A DNA stretch of 64,000 nt. It comes from JAWKNZ01 sp041391425 (GTDB taxonomy: Bacteria > Bdellovibrionota_B > Oligoflexia > Oligoflexales > JAWKNZ01). How positions within the stretch are numbered: position 1 is the first letter of the stretch; every line of letters begins with the position of its first letter. The stretch is from contig JAWKNZ010000011.1 in the NCBI GenBank assembly GCA_041391425.1, positions 1 to 64,000 on the forward strand. Direction: 5' to 3'. This document shows, piece after piece, positions 1 through 9,873 of this stretch. The position numbers and the translations under genes are program-made. Below the pieces are notes generated by a model. It had not been told where the DNA came from, ran no database searches, and saw nothing but the letters and a program-made list of their open reading frames with translations.

Positions 1-2258
1 ATTTAGTCTTGGTTTGGGCGGAAGCAGAAAATGTCGATTCAGCTTGGAGTTATTTTAGTAGCTTGGGAGAAAAAAAAGAATATTATAATTTATTAGAATA
101 TTTAGGGTCACTTTATGCTGAACAAGGAAAATCACAAAAAGCAATTACTCTTTTTACACGTTTATTAAAGGAAGCTCCATTAAGAGATACAAGCCCGCAG
201 GTGCACTTAAAACTTATTGAATTAGCTGATAGTCAGAATCAAATCGATCGAGTTGTTGACTATTTAAAGACAATGCAGAATCTTTATATGGGACAATCTG
301 AATGGAAAGTAGCGCGTACTTATACTATTGCAAATGATAAGGATGCTTCTAATCTTATTATCCAAACGAAGGCTTCGATTGGCTTTAATCTTCATAGATA
401 TGGTGCTACATATCATAAGTTTTATCAAAAAACTCAAAATATTAAGTACCTTCATGCAGCAATTAAGTTATATCAATCTTATTTAGAGTCATTTGCAAAT
501 CTACCAGAATCTTATGAAGTTCGTTTTTATTTAGCCGATCTTTTATTTGATGCGAAAAATTATGAACTTGCAGCAAAAAATTATCTAAAAGTTTCTGAGC
601 AGGGAAGCGTAAAAGATAAATACTACTATGATTCTGCGATAAATGCAGTTGAAGCCGCGACTTTAGCAGTAAAAGATACAAAATATTCAAATCTATCTGA
701 AAAGGGAAGGTTAGTAAATCCATTGACGATTCCAGCAGCAGAACTTTTGCTTATTGCTGCTGCTGATAATTTCATTAAGTTGTTTCCTAATAATGAAAAG
801 GTAGCGGCAATGCGCTATACAGTTGCAAATAAATTTTTTATTTTTGGACATTATGAAATCTCTATTAAACGCTTTGCCGAGATTATAGCATTGAATGCAA
901 GAAGTAGCCAGGCTGAGGCTGCTGTTAAAACAATCTTAGCATTCTATGCAAGTAATCAATCCTGGGTTAAGTTGATAGAATGGGGGAGGAAAATTCTAGA
1001 TAGTAAGAGCAAATTTTCTCCTAATACTGAAAAGTATGTTCATGAACAGCTGCGAGTAGGGGTATTTAAGTATGGGCTTGCATTGGAAAAAGAGAAGAAA
1101 AATTTTCAAGCTGCTAAAGTATTCATGGACTTTCAAAGTGATTTTCCCAAAGATGAGAGTGCAGATAAGGCACTTTATAATGCTAGCTTAAATTTTTATA
1201 AAGGTGGGAAGGTAATGAAAGCCTTGTCGGCTGTAATCTTGCTATTGGAAAAATATCCGTCATCTTCATTACGTTCCGATGTGACTTTGTCTGTTGGTGA
1301 AACTTATAGAGCAATTGGGGAGTTTGAAAAAGCTGCTTTATATTATGCTAAATTTGGAGATGAGTTTAAAAATGATAAACGTGCGGCAGAATCCTTACAT
1401 CTTGCAGGAATTTTATATAAAGGACTGTCAAAATTGGATGATGCATATAAAGCTTTTCATTGCTTATTAAAGGCCAATCGGGTAGTAGCTTTGCTAAAGA
1501 GGCTCTTTTATTTATGGCCGAAATTGCTGAATCTAAAGGTAATAATAAAGAGGCGATTGAATATTACAAAAAGTTTGCAAAAGTCTTCGCTCCGAATAAT
1601 ACCGATCGTGCTCTTTTGGCATTAGCAAAAAGCTATGTTTTATTAGGAAGGACAGAGGGCTTAATGCTGAGATTAATGCTTTAAATAGCTTTAAAGCGAT
1701 GCTTAGAAGCAATAAGGATTTGGTTGCAATGGAGGCTAGGGCTATAGTTGCAAAAGAGTTATTTAATATTTATGAAAAGCTTGAGTTAAAAAATTCAATG
1801 AATTTTCTATCAATAATTTGAATACTATCAGCAAACAAGTTGAAGAAAGAATAGACTTCTCATACAGCTAGCTACTAAATTTCGAATTATTTCATTAAAT
1901 AACGATGAATTTACAGTAGCTTCTCTAATAAAAATCGGAGAAATGCATGAGAAGCTTGCAGACGACTTGTTTCAAGCGCCTTCTCCCATTAAAGCTACAC
2001 AAAAGGAATTAGATGCATTTAAATCAAAGATAGAGAGGGCGGCCTTTCCACTGCGTGATGATGCCTATAAATACTATCGTCAAGCATATGATTATGCGCG
2101 TAAAGGGGACTCTTTTTCCAATTGGACGCAGTTGGCGTATAATAAGATGGTTTTGCTTGAGCCGAAAAATATCCACCGATCAAAACTAAAATTATAAAAC
2201 CTGCTTACTTAAAACATAAAATTTATGTAACTGAAGCAACTGCAAATTTGGTTGAATA
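1..2258 (+). pseudogene. large TPR protein, 5' truncated by window edge, five frameshifts
   Basis: The frame is already open at base 3, so the gene begins outside the window. The first segment (to about 1460) is a run of helical TPR-like units with recurring A-x-Y-Y and F-x-x-A patterns. Homologous reading then moves between frames near 1470, 1655, 1795, 1860 and 2172, and finally stops at TAA 2256-2258. Four of these shifts are repaired by adding one base to a short run (for example GGG at about 1658 and A6 at about 1793). The C-terminal part, with the recognisable string KIGEMHEKLADDLFQAP, resembles the end of large TPR proteins of gliding-motility (GltD/AgnA-like) clusters in Deltaproteobacteria. 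It is followed 32 bp later by a TPR lipoprotein, which fits a gltD-gltE-like order. Function is inferred only. It could be any periplasmic TPR scaffold. Confidence 0.6.
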
Positions 2259-2290
2259 AGCCTATTCGCTTTTTAAAGGATGATATACAT

Positions 2291-3542
2291 ATGAAAATAT
2301 ATTTAGGTATTTTATTTGCTTTTTTTCCAAGACCGATTGTACGCAAATGCATGTTCTTTTTTTCTAAAACCAAAGGAATTATTCTATTTATAAGTATTTT
2401 TTATAACTTTTATAGCTTGTAAGACGAGTTCACCTTTTGTTGAGCAGAAGATCAAAGGCGAAACAAATCTTTTCCAATTATGATAAATATAGCTTGCTTA
2501 ATAGCCACTCGACTGTTGGTCGTATTGATTCTGCCATTGCCAATTTGAATAAACTTGCTAAAAGTGATAATCAAATATTTATCCATACTAATTTGGCGCA
2601 GCTTTATATGCTAAAAAGTAATTTAGACCTAGCTGAAACACATGCAAGGAAAAGCTTTACAAATAAATGTAGATAATTATGATGCTAAAATAGTTTTAGC
2701 CGGGGTCTATTTTCGAAGAGAAATGTTTGATTTGGCTCAGATGGTTTTAGAGTCACTTCCTTCAGATAAAAATAGTGAGGTTCTGAATTTATTTGGACTA
2801 ATCGCAATGGGTAAGGATGAAAAATCGAAAGCAAGCTATTATTTTAAGGAAGCCTTGAAAGTCGATCCTAATGATATTGCTGTTAGAATGAATTTGGGAA
2901 TCTTGTATTTGAAATACAGGCGTATCAATGAAGCTGGCATTCAATTTGAACGAGTCTTAGCAGTAACACCTGATAATAATGACGCCAAACTTCATATGGC
3001 AACCATTTATATGGCAGAAAACAATTTAATTTGGCTCAAAGTCTTATCAAGAAATGCGTGATGATCACGAATCTAATCCAATATTACTGTATAACTATGC
3101 TATGGCTCTTTCAGAGCAGGGTAGGTATAAGAATGCTATCGATGTATTGAAAGAATATATTGCACTTATTTCTAAAGACAGATCAAATACAAGTGTTGAT
3201 ATTGCTAATGCTGATTCTCTAATGGAGACTTTTAGAATTCATCTTGCTTCTGAAAATGGTGGGATGTCGGTAGAGGGAGATAGAGAGCTTGGCTGCCAAA
3301 ATTAGGAAACGTGAAAAAAAATCGAAACAAATACCCTTACAAGTGTATCCACAAAATTTACAAAGACGCATTACTACTGGTACTGTTGTCAATGGTATAA
3401 ATCCCAAAACTAGCGAATCTTCTCATTTAGGTAAACGCAAGAATTTGCGTTCGGCAGAAATGTAGATATTAAAAATAAGAATAGAAAAGATGCTAATGTG
3501 GATGGTGAAATTAAAGAGTTAGAGAAAATTTTAACACAGTAG
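2291..3542 (+). pseudogene. TPR lipoprotein (GltE/AglT-like), multiple frameshifts
   Basis: A lipoprotein-type N-terminus can be read across a shift near 2410: a hydrophobic stretch ending ITFIAC, with Cys as probable lipidation site. TPR units follow, e.g. NLAQLYMLKSNLDLAETHA, then the A-V-R-M-N-L-G-I-L-Y-L-K-Y repeat around 2880-2930, and a basic C-terminal tail ending ELEKILTQ at TAG 3540-3542. Shifts lie near 2410, 2465, 2650, 3035, 3285 and 3450. The ATG at 2291 has an AAGGA-like site upstream; an alternative start is ATG 2351. About 415 residues are expected, similar in size to TPR lipoproteins of gliding machinery. Position directly after another TPR gene suggests one operon. Either a true pseudogene or heavily mis-sequenced. 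Confidence 0.6.
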
Positions 3543-3553
3543 AGCTGAATGAA

Positions 3554-3757
3554 ATTCAGTGTACATGTTGGTACATGAGGATTTCCTGACGACGAAGCAA
3601 CGACGCAACCGGCTAGAAATTCGGAATTTTCACCGGATTCGAAGTTCGCTCGGGTGCTAGGCGCGAGGAGGTGGGAAACCGCAGTGTACATGTTGGTACA
3701 TGAGGATTTCCTGACGACGAACAACGCCGCAACCGACTAGAAATTCGGATCCGGGAT
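3554..3757 (+). repeat. R1 dispersed repeat, compound copy 1
   Basis: A partial R1 unit (about 3554-3634) is joined head to tail to a second, nearly complete unit that ends with the conserved GGATCCGGGAT at 3747-3757. It lies 11 bp after the TPR lipoprotein stop, and only two bases separate it from the ATG of the next gene, so it has replaced that gene's native leader. Confidence 0.9.
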
Positions 3758-3759
3758 CA

Positions 3760-4003
3760 ATGTTTAAAAGAATTGAAGCTTTTATAGCAGATTGGTTAAC
3801 TGCAGTCATTACGATTTTATGTGCGTTATGAACGTGGTTTCAAATGTTTATGTTGTAGAATCGCAAATACAAAAGGAGTCTAAAGTTGAATCAAAGTTTG
3901 AAAGAAAAACTCAAATTGACTTTAAGGGGACTTTTATTAATGAGAAGATGCGGGCATTTTTAGGTTTTTTATCCAAGGAAGGCATGCGCAAAGTCCTGTT
4001 GTA
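3760..4003 (+). pseudogene. small single-pass membrane protein, one frameshift
   Basis: The ATG at 3760 opens MFKRIEAFIADWLTAVIT. After one shift near 3825 it continues as MNVVSNVYVVESQIQKESK and a charged C-terminus, about 80 residues in total with one hydrophobic segment at residues 10-35. I do not recognise the family. Position after the two TPR genes would match a gltF-like gene if this is a glt cluster, but that is inference from order only. Repeat R1 abuts the start codon. Confidence 0.4.
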
Positions 4004-4013
4004 AGGTAAATTC

Positions 4014-4529
4014 TCAAGTGTATCGTTTGGAAAGGTTTTCATAAAGTTGGTAAAATATTCTGTTGGCATAAGTCAGTACTCTGCTGCCTATCTTAAATAC
4101 TAAAATAGCAGTACAAATCCAAAGCATTAACAAAAACAAATTGCTGTTCAGCTGCCCATGATATGCAAGTAAAACACCAAATCCAAATATCCAGAGCGAC
4201 ACAAAGCTTGAATGTTGGCGCGTTATAACGTTAAAAAGGTGATAGCCGGATAAAAGTCGCAGTATGAGTATGGGAATTAAGGTAAAGATTGTCGCACATA
4301 TTATAGTGCAGGCTAAAGGGCTTATGGCATGCAAATGTAGGTTGAAATTTCTCGCCAGCGGCGACATTCCAATTCCAAATTGGCCACATATCGTCAGAGA
4401 AATAAAACCACCAGCCATCATTGCTAAGGCTACTTTTCTGTAGACAGATAGCCGGCTTGGGCGTAAATCGGCAAGAATCCTTTCCTGGATCGCTTTACTC
4501 ACCGTAAGAGATATTTCATTTGGTGCCAT
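4014..4529 (-). CDS. polytopic membrane protein next to an ECF sigma factor
   Basis: 171 residues: a soluble N-terminal segment of about 28 residues (MAPNEISLTVSKAIQERI...), then four or five hydrophobic segments, ending in a short charged tail. I do not recognise the family by sequence. It is encoded downstream of and in the same direction as an ECF sigma factor, the usual place for a membrane-bound anti-sigma factor, and its short cytoplasmic N-terminus could contact sigma. That role is inference. The 319-bp gap between the two genes is occupied by an R1 repeat, which probably arrived later. Confidence 0.6.
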   Translation of the reverse strand: MAPNEISLTVSKAIQERILADLRPSRLSVYRKVALAMMAGGFISLTICGQFGIGMSPLARNFNLHLHAISPLACTIICATIFTLIPILILRLLSGYHLFNVITRQHSSFVSLWIFGFGVLLAYHGQLNSNLFLLMLWICTAILVFKIGSRVLTYANRIFYQLYENLSKRYT

Positions 4530-4660
4530 CGATATCCAATTATTCTTGTAAAAACATCAGGTTATTAAAATTTGATTTTTATTGGCTCCACATCCTAACT
4601 ATGCCACCTAGTATACTGCTATTATCAAGTTAATGTGACGCAATTCTGGCAAGAATATAC

Positions 4661-4822
4661 CCCGGATCCGAATTTCTAGCCGGTTGCGGCGTTGTTCGTC
4701 GTCAGGAAATCCTCATATACCAACATGTACACTGCGGTTTCCCACCTCCTCGCGCCTAGCACCCGAGCGAACTTCGAATCCGTTGAAAATACTACAGTTT
4801 TTCAAAAAATTTCAGATCCCGG
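4661..4822 (-). repeat. R1 dispersed repeat, copy 2
   Basis: Full-length R1 in minus orientation with both ends, CCCGGATCCGAATTTCTAG at 4661 and TTTCAGATCCCGG ending at 4822. It separates the ECF sigma gene from its downstream membrane partner. Confidence 0.92.
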
Positions 4823-4848
4823 ATATACTTTTCAACTAAAAAACTATT

Positions 4849-5421
4849 TTAAATCAGTATATTGTTCCGATGCTTTCTAAGTAAGCGTGATAACCTTTGG
4901 CGGATGGTTGTAGCACGTGTGTTGTACTTTTTCGCAATTTCTTCGTAAGAGATTTCTAATATAAAGCGCTGATATATTAGATCATATTCCTCTGGTGTTA
5001 ATTGTTTTAAAAATGATTCCAGGCTTTTTTGCGCAGAAATTTTGTTAAATGTATTGGTTTTGGCAATATATTCTGAGCTTTCTGGATTCGTTAGGGTCTT
5101 ATTTTTATGAAAATGATCAATAATTGTATTACGGGCTATTTGTAGCGTCCATGCTATAGCACTTTGCGAGGGATCAAAGCTTTTTACAAAGCGGTGGATA
5201 CGCAAAAACGTATCTTGTAGAATTTCTTCCGCATATTGTTGATTGCCAACTTTACTCAGAATGTAATTGAAAAGCATAGTGCTGTTGCGGCGGTAAAACT
5301 CTTCAAATGCTTCAGCGTCTGATTCTTTATATCTAGCTAATAATACTTCATTTTTGGGATTGTCATTAGAATATTTTATTTTTGTCACCCCAAGTTTAAT
5401 ATTGCATCTGTTGCCTTGCAT
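4849..5421 (-). CDS. ECF-type RNA polymerase sigma factor
   Basis: 190 residues, the normal ECF size. Region 2 is visible at about residues 30-110 (YRRNSTMLFNYILSKVGNQQ, AEEILQDTFLRIHRF, AWTLQIARNTIIDHFHK). Region 4 is at about residues 130-185 (LTPEEYDLIYQRFILEISYEEIAKKY, then TIRQRLSRLLRKHR as recognition helix). There is no region 3, as expected. It directs RNA polymerase core to a small regulon, presumably controlled by the membrane protein encoded downstream. The target promoters cannot be read from this window. Confidence 0.9.
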   Translation of the reverse strand: MQGNRCNIKLGVTKIKYSNDNPKNEVLLARYKESDAEAFEEFYRRNSTMLFNYILSKVGNQQYAEEILQDTFLRIHRFVKSFDPSQSAIAWTLQIARNTIIDHFHKNKTLTNPESSEYIAKTNTFNKISAQKSLESFLKQLTPEEYDLIYQRFILEISYEEIAKKYNTRATTIRQRLSRLLRKHRNNILI

Positions 5422-5508
5422 TATAGCACAGCATTACAGCGTGCTTATTCACTCTCAAAAATTTTGGTACTTTAAAATACAGAGCTCGCAAGCAAAAGGT
5501 AAGAATAA

Positions 5509-6294
5509 ATGTACAGCCTTCGAAAGCATTTTACAAAACTAGATAGAGATTTTTTCGAAATTACGGTACAATATGCCTGCGGTAGCGTCAAATTAGGGGT
5601 GTTTTTGTTTAAAATTTCTGTGAAAAAAATACTGTCTATTGTAGCAGATGGGTGCAATGCTTTGTTTTTGAGCATGTACGCTCTCATTATTGGTCCATTG
5701 GGTATTTTAAGAGGTCCTCTGCTATTAGAGCGCACATTCTGGTATTTATGGGTCTTACTGCCTTTAGGTTTAATGTCAAAGTTTGTTCGAGGTGCGCTTC
5801 ATTGGCGTCTCGGTGCGTTTGATGCAGCAATAAATGAAGTAGAAGTGATGGTGGTTGATTTAGAAGGGCAGTTGAATAGCTTTCATAACCATAAAGCAGT
5901 CCGCCGAGTGTTAGAGGATTTATATACGTTGTTGGCTAGAGCTTACCTTCATCTAGGTCGTATTGACGAGGCAATGCTTGTTGTCTTACGAGCAAAAAAG
6001 CATCTTAGCATTGAACGTTTGCCTGGCCTTAGCCAATTGAATACAAAGACTGCTCATCTTATTCGGGCTGGTCTTTCTGCTGGAAAGCTTTTAGATGGCG
6101 GTGGATTAGCTACTTTATTTGTTAAAGCGCCAGCGTCAGAATCTTCTTCAGAGGCTTCGAGAAAGAAGCGAACACCAGTACGGAAGGGTGCTAGTGCTGT
6201 GCATAAAGGGGTTGATAAGGCTGCTGACGGCTCTGAACGAAAATCTGGTGCTAAGATTATTCCATTTCCTCCACCTACTTCTACTGATCGATAG
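5509..6294 (+). CDS. TPR-like membrane protein of unknown function
   Basis: 261 residues starting at an ATG preceded by AAAAGGTAAG. Hydrophobic segments lie at about residues 25-70 and 75-95. A helical, TPR-like soluble part covers residues 100-200 (AAINEVEVMV, VRRVLEDLYTLLARAYLHLGRIDEAM). A low-complexity basic tail follows, ending KIIPFPPPTSTDR. The KIIPFPP ending occurs on several kinds of bacterial membrane proteins but does not identify a family. Divergent from the sigma factor gene and 33 bp upstream of threonine aldolase, with which it may be co-transcribed. No function can be assigned. Confidence 0.6.
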   Translation: MYSLRKHFTKLDRDFFEITVQYACGSVKLGVFLFKISVKKILSIVADGCNALFLSMYALIIGPLGILRGPLLLERTFWYLWVLLPLGLMSKFVRGALHWRLGAFDAAINEVEVMVVDLEGQLNSFHNHKAVRRVLEDLYTLLARAYLHLGRIDEAMLVVLRAKKHLSIERLPGLSQLNTKTAHLIRAGLSAGKLLDGGGLATLFVKAPASESSSEASRKKRTPVRKGASAVHKGVDKAADGSERKSGAKIIPFPPPTSTDR

Positions 6295-6327
6295 ATTTGA
6301 TGGTAATGTTTAGACGAGGTAAATACG

Positions 6328-7368
6328 ATGAGGCTCATAGACCTCCGCTCTGATACTGTTACTAGACCAACGGCCGCAATGCTCGAAGCGATGATGGGTG
6401 CTTCCGTTGGTGATGATGTGTATGGAGATGATCCCACAGTTAATGCTTTTGAAGAGAAGTTGGCGCATTACTTAGGTAAAGATGCAGCTGTCTTGATGCC
6501 TTCTGGTACTATGGCTAATCAAGTTGCTATCAAAGTTCATTGCAGGCATGGCGATGCCATCATTTGCGAGGAGAATGCCCATTGCTACCTCTATGAGGGT
6601 GGTGCAGCAGCTGCACTTGCAGGAGTGCAATTTAATTTCATATCTATGTCGGCTGGGCTTTCTGATGCTGCAATTGTGTCCCATTATGTCTCTTCGGAGC
6701 AAATCCATTCTTCGCCAACGACTTTGATGGTTTTGGAAAATACTCATAACTTTAATGGTGGTCATGCTTTAAATACTCGAGAAATAACATGTGTATTAGC
6801 ACAGGCACGAAAATTAGGTTTAAAGACACATTGCGATGGCGCCAGGCTGTGGCATGCAGCTATTGTCTTTGGAGAAAGTGAAAGGGCTTTACTTGCAGAT
6901 TTTGATTCTGCTTCGGTCTGTTTTTCTAAAGGACTTGGAGCACCCGTTGGCTCAGCTTTAGTGGGAAATCTTGAGTTTATTCGGAGCGCGCGCAGATACC
7001 GCAAGCAGTATGGTGGTGCTATGAGGCAGATTGGTTATTTTGCTGCTGCCATGGATTATGCATTAGAACATCATCGAGCTCGGCTTGCCGAAGATCATGC
7101 TAATGCAAATGCTTTAGTTGACTATTTTTATGGATGTTCACGGGTAAATGTTAAGGTTGGCCAACCTGTAACGAATATTGTTTATGTGAAATTTGAGGAT
7201 TATAAACCTTCTTTTGTGGTGGATTGGCTTTTACAGCATAATATTTTGGTTAATCAATTGGGAGATGGCTGGATTCGTTTGGTCACTCATCTAGATGTTA
7301 ACAAGGATGATATTCAAAAGGTTATTGAAGTATTTTCACTGTTGCCTCTGGAAAGTGTTAACTTGTAA
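6328..7368 (+). CDS. ltaE: low-specificity L-threonine aldolase
   Basis: 346 residues, standard for the fold-type I PLP family of threonine aldolases, which cleave L-threonine/allo-threonine to glycine and acetaldehyde in the cytosol. The N-terminus MRLIDLRSDTVTRPT and the following MGDDVYGDDP-like motif are hallmarks. The PLP-binding lysine lies in SVCFSKGLGAPVGSAL (about residues 194-209), and the aspartate contacting the pyridine ring is in HCDGARLWHA. Start ATG is preceded by GACGAGG. It may provide glycine. Confidence 0.95.
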   Translation: MRLIDLRSDTVTRPTAAMLEAMMGASVGDDVYGDDPTVNAFEEKLAHYLGKDAAVLMPSGTMANQVAIKVHCRHGDAIICEENAHCYLYEGGAAAALAGVQFNFISMSAGLSDAAIVSHYVSSEQIHSSPTTLMVLENTHNFNGGHALNTREITCVLAQARKLGLKTHCDGARLWHAAIVFGESERALLADFDSASVCFSKGLGAPVGSALVGNLEFIRSARRYRKQYGGAMRQIGYFAAAMDYALEHHRARLAEDHANANALVDYFYGCSRVNVKVGQPVTNIVYVKFEDYKPSFVVDWLLQHNILVNQLGDGWIRLVTHLDVNKDDIQKVIEVFSLLPLESVNL

Positions 7369-7484
7369 ATACTTGCAATTGTAGCACGCAGTGCTGAGGA
7401 TAGATGAGCCTTAGCATTTGTTTTATTTCAGTGTAGAGGTTGAATATATTTTGCAGCCTAAGTGGGCTGTTACTAGGAGTTAAT

Positions 7485-7577
7485 ATGAAGCGATCGACTC
7501 TTTTTTATTGGGCTCTTGCAGCCTGTTTCTTAGGCTATGCGTTTGGTGTAGTTGCTGCTACTTTGATGTCTTCGTAG
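7485..7577 (+). CDS. 30-residue small membrane peptide
   Basis: ATG at 7485 follows a good ribosome site (TAGGAG at 7474-7479). The peptide is a single hydrophobic helix: MKRSTLFYWALAACFLGYAF, then GVVAATLMSS and stop. Codon choice looks like its neighbours. No family recognised. A short hairpin (CAGCC/GGCTG) lies just upstream at about 7453-7470. It could be a real small membrane protein; the evidence is the start site and composition only. Confidence 0.4.
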   Translation: MKRSTLFYWALAACFLGYAFGVVAATLMSS

Positions 7578-7715
7578 ATGTCTTCTTATTTTCAAAAGGT
7601 TTCCCCCACGGTATGAGTCCTTGCATTGTTTTTGTGCCTAGGGTGCCCAAAATGCCTTAGTCTCATTTATTTTATGTATCTTAAGTACCGTGCATTTTAG
7701 GCAGCTTATTATTTA

Positions 7716-7880
7716 CCCGGGATTTGAAATTTTTTGAGAAACTATAGTATTTTCAACGGATTCGAAGTTCGCTCAGGTGCTAGGCGCGATGAGGTGGGAA
7801 ACCGCAGTGTACATGTTGGTACATGAGGATTTCCTGACGACGAAGCAACGCCGCAACCGACTAGAAATTCGGATCGGGAT
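7716..7880 (+). repeat. R1 dispersed repeat, copy 3
   Basis: Full-length R1, plus orientation, from CCCGGGATTTGAAATTTTT at 7716 to GGATCGGGAT at 7871-7880. It lies 50 bp upstream of the transaldolase start, so it is part of that gene's leader. Confidence 0.92.
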
Positions 7881-7930
7881 TTACTTTTGAGATTGAGTTA
7901 AATGAGTTTAATTGAAGCAATGGAGTGGAT

Positions 7931-8581
7931 ATGAAATTTTTTATCGATAGTGCGGATGTAGGAGACATTCAGAAAGCCAGGGATCTAGGTATTCTTGATG
8001 GTGTCACGACGAACCCAAGTTTGGTAGCTAAGACGGGTAGAGATTATCGTAGTGTCGTTAAAGACATCTGCGGCATATGTAATGGTCCAGTTTCAGCTGA
8101 AGTCTTGTCTACGGATTTGAATGGAATGATGGCCGAAGCTCGTTCGTGGGCTGAGGTTGCTGATAATATAGTTGTAAAGATTCCGTTGATAGAAGAGGGA
8201 ATTCGTGCTGTGGTGCGCTGTACAGAGGAAGGGATTAAAACTAATGTGACTCTTTGTTTCAGTTCAAATCAAGCTCTTATAGCCGCAAAGGCGGGTGCAA
8301 CATTTATATCTCCATTTGTCGGACGGTTAGATGATATTGGCCACGAGGGAATGCAAGGGATAGCAGAAATAAGGCAAATATATGACAATTATGATGCATT
8401 TAAGACGGAAATCTTAGTTGCCTCGGTGCGTCATCCTTTGCATATTCGTGATGCAGCTTTAGCGGGCGCAGATGTAGCCACAATTCCATTGAATGTTTTC
8501 ACCCAATTGATTAAACATCCATTGACCGATATTGGTTTAGCTAAGTTTATAGAGGATGCTAAAAAAATACCAAAATCCTAA
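7931..8581 (+). CDS. tal: transaldolase, small FSA/TalC-type
   Basis: 216 residues from ATG 7931 (GTG 7925 is also in frame, but ATGAAATTTTTTATCGA matches the family start MKFFIDSADV). Class I aldolase of the short transaldolase/fructose-6-phosphate aldolase family, cytosolic, linking pentose phosphate and glycolytic intermediates. DGVTTNPSLVAK, VVKIPL (Schiff-base lysine region), TNVTLCFSSNQALIAAKAGA and SPFVGRLDDIG are all present. Its ribosome site GGAGTGG lies 50 bp after repeat R1. Confidence 0.93.
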   Translation: MKFFIDSADVGDIQKARDLGILDGVTTNPSLVAKTGRDYRSVVKDICGICNGPVSAEVLSTDLNGMMAEARSWAEVADNIVVKIPLIEEGIRAVVRCTEEGIKTNVTLCFSSNQALIAAKAGATFISPFVGRLDDIGHEGMQGIAEIRQIYDNYDAFKTEILVASVRHPLHIRDAALAGADVATIPLNVFTQLIKHPLTDIGLAKFIEDAKKIPKS

Positions 8582-8685
8582 GAAACCGTTTGTCGTGCAA
8601 GTTTTAAATTGATGCTATCTAACTAGGATATTTTTTTTGGTATGGTGCATAAGTTATGCGCGTTAGGCATGTGATGTAAAGTGTA

Positions 8686-9852
8686 ATGAAGAGATTTATA
8701 ATGTTGCAAACTCCATTTTTTTCCATTGGTTTTCGTTCTTTTTTTCTTGCTGCAACGTGTATTGCAATACTATCGCCAACTTATTGGGTTTCTGTTTATT
8801 TCAATTATATCTCGTATCATGGAACGTTATTGCCCCCAGTTAGTTGGCATAGCCATGAGATGATTTTTGGCTTTGTACCAGCTATGTTTTCTGGGTTTTT
8901 GTTGACGGCATCATCGCATTGGACCGGTCAGTTACCTATTAAAGGAAAAGTACTGGCAACATTATTTGCTCTATGGTGTTTAGAGCGTATCATTTTTTTG
9001 TTGCCGATACCGCCGCTGAGCCAAATGATTTTGAGCATGTCCTTTTTGCTGACATTGACTGTTGTTTTAGGAGTATATTTACGTCAATCTGTTAAGCAGC
9101 AGTTGATTTTTACTACCTTCCTTTCAGGTTTTATGATCGCAAAATTTATCATGTTACTGGGCGCTTATCAGAAGAGTGTCTTATTGTATATTGGCCAAGA
9201 TATGGGCTTAGCTTTAATTCGGCTTTTAATCCTATTGATAGCTTCCCGGGTCCTACCTTTTTTTATTAATAGTCGTTTTAAGCCTGAAATAAAGATTGAA
9301 TGTCCTAAGGCGGCAAATTTGGCTGTGATAGGATCGGCATTATTTTTACTTGTTCTCATACCGTTTAACTGGCTGTCTATGCCATCTGTTGGTATCCCTT
9401 TATATGCACTTGCAGCAATAGCCGTGTTTTTGCAATTTTTATATTACAAGCCTTGGTATAGTGGTAAAGAGCCGATGATTGCGATTTTATTGATAGGGCA
9501 TTTATGGATTTTCTTTCACTATATATTAGAAATAGTTGTCCTGTTTGACTCCTCTAAAGCGTTTGCCCATCCACATTTACATGCTCTAAGCGCAGGGGCT
9601 ATCGGATGTATGGGGATCGGAATTATGAGCAGGGTGACACTTGGTCATACAGGTAGAAAAATAACTGCCGATAAATGGACCAAATTTGCTTTTCTATGCG
9701 TGATTATCGGAGCTGTGGTTAGGGTTTTAGTGCCGATTTTATCGCCAAAAAACTTTCTTTCGAGCGTTCATCATGCAAGTGGTTGGTGGACGCTTGGGTA
9801 TTTAATATTCTTAATCCGTTATATGAAGTATTGGCTACAGCCTCGTCTTTGA
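8686..9852 (+). CDS. nnrS: NnrS family heme-copper membrane protein
   Basis: 388 residues with about 12 hydrophobic segments. The start TPFFSIGFRSFFL, the SWHSHEMIFGFVPAMFSGFL segment and the late HLHALSAGAIGCMGIGIMSR segment are typical of NnrS. This is a cytoplasmic-membrane heme and copper protein linked to denitrification or nitric oxide stress. ATG 8701 (MLQTPFFS) is an alternative start with GAAGAG upstream. No nitrite or NO reductase genes are nearby, so a role in NO tolerance is inference. Confidence 0.88.
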   Translation: MKRFIMLQTPFFSIGFRSFFLAATCIAILSPTYWVSVYFNYISYHGTLLPPVSWHSHEMIFGFVPAMFSGFLLTASSHWTGQLPIKGKVLATLFALWCLERIIFLLPIPPLSQMILSMSFLLTLTVVLGVYLRQSVKQQLIFTTFLSGFMIAKFIMLLGAYQKSVLLYIGQDMGLALIRLLILLIASRVLPFFINSRFKPEIKIECPKAANLAVIGSALFLLVLIPFNWLSMPSVGIPLYALAAIAVFLQFLYYKPWYSGKEPMIAILLIGHLWIFFHYILEIVVLFDSSKAFAHPHLHALSAGAIGCMGIGIMSRVTLGHTGRKITADKWTKFAFLCVIIGAVVRVLVPILSPKNFLSSVHHASGWWTLGYLIFLIRYMKYWLQPRL

Positions 9853-9873
9853 AATTGTTGCATAGTATTTATT

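Noticed and set aside
3410..3724. Repeated small ORFs sharing FVVRKSSCTNMYTAVSHLL
   Set aside because: The same peptide appears wherever R1 occurs (also 4692, 55353, 60563, 63611); it is the translation of a repeat that has no conserved start or ribosome site.
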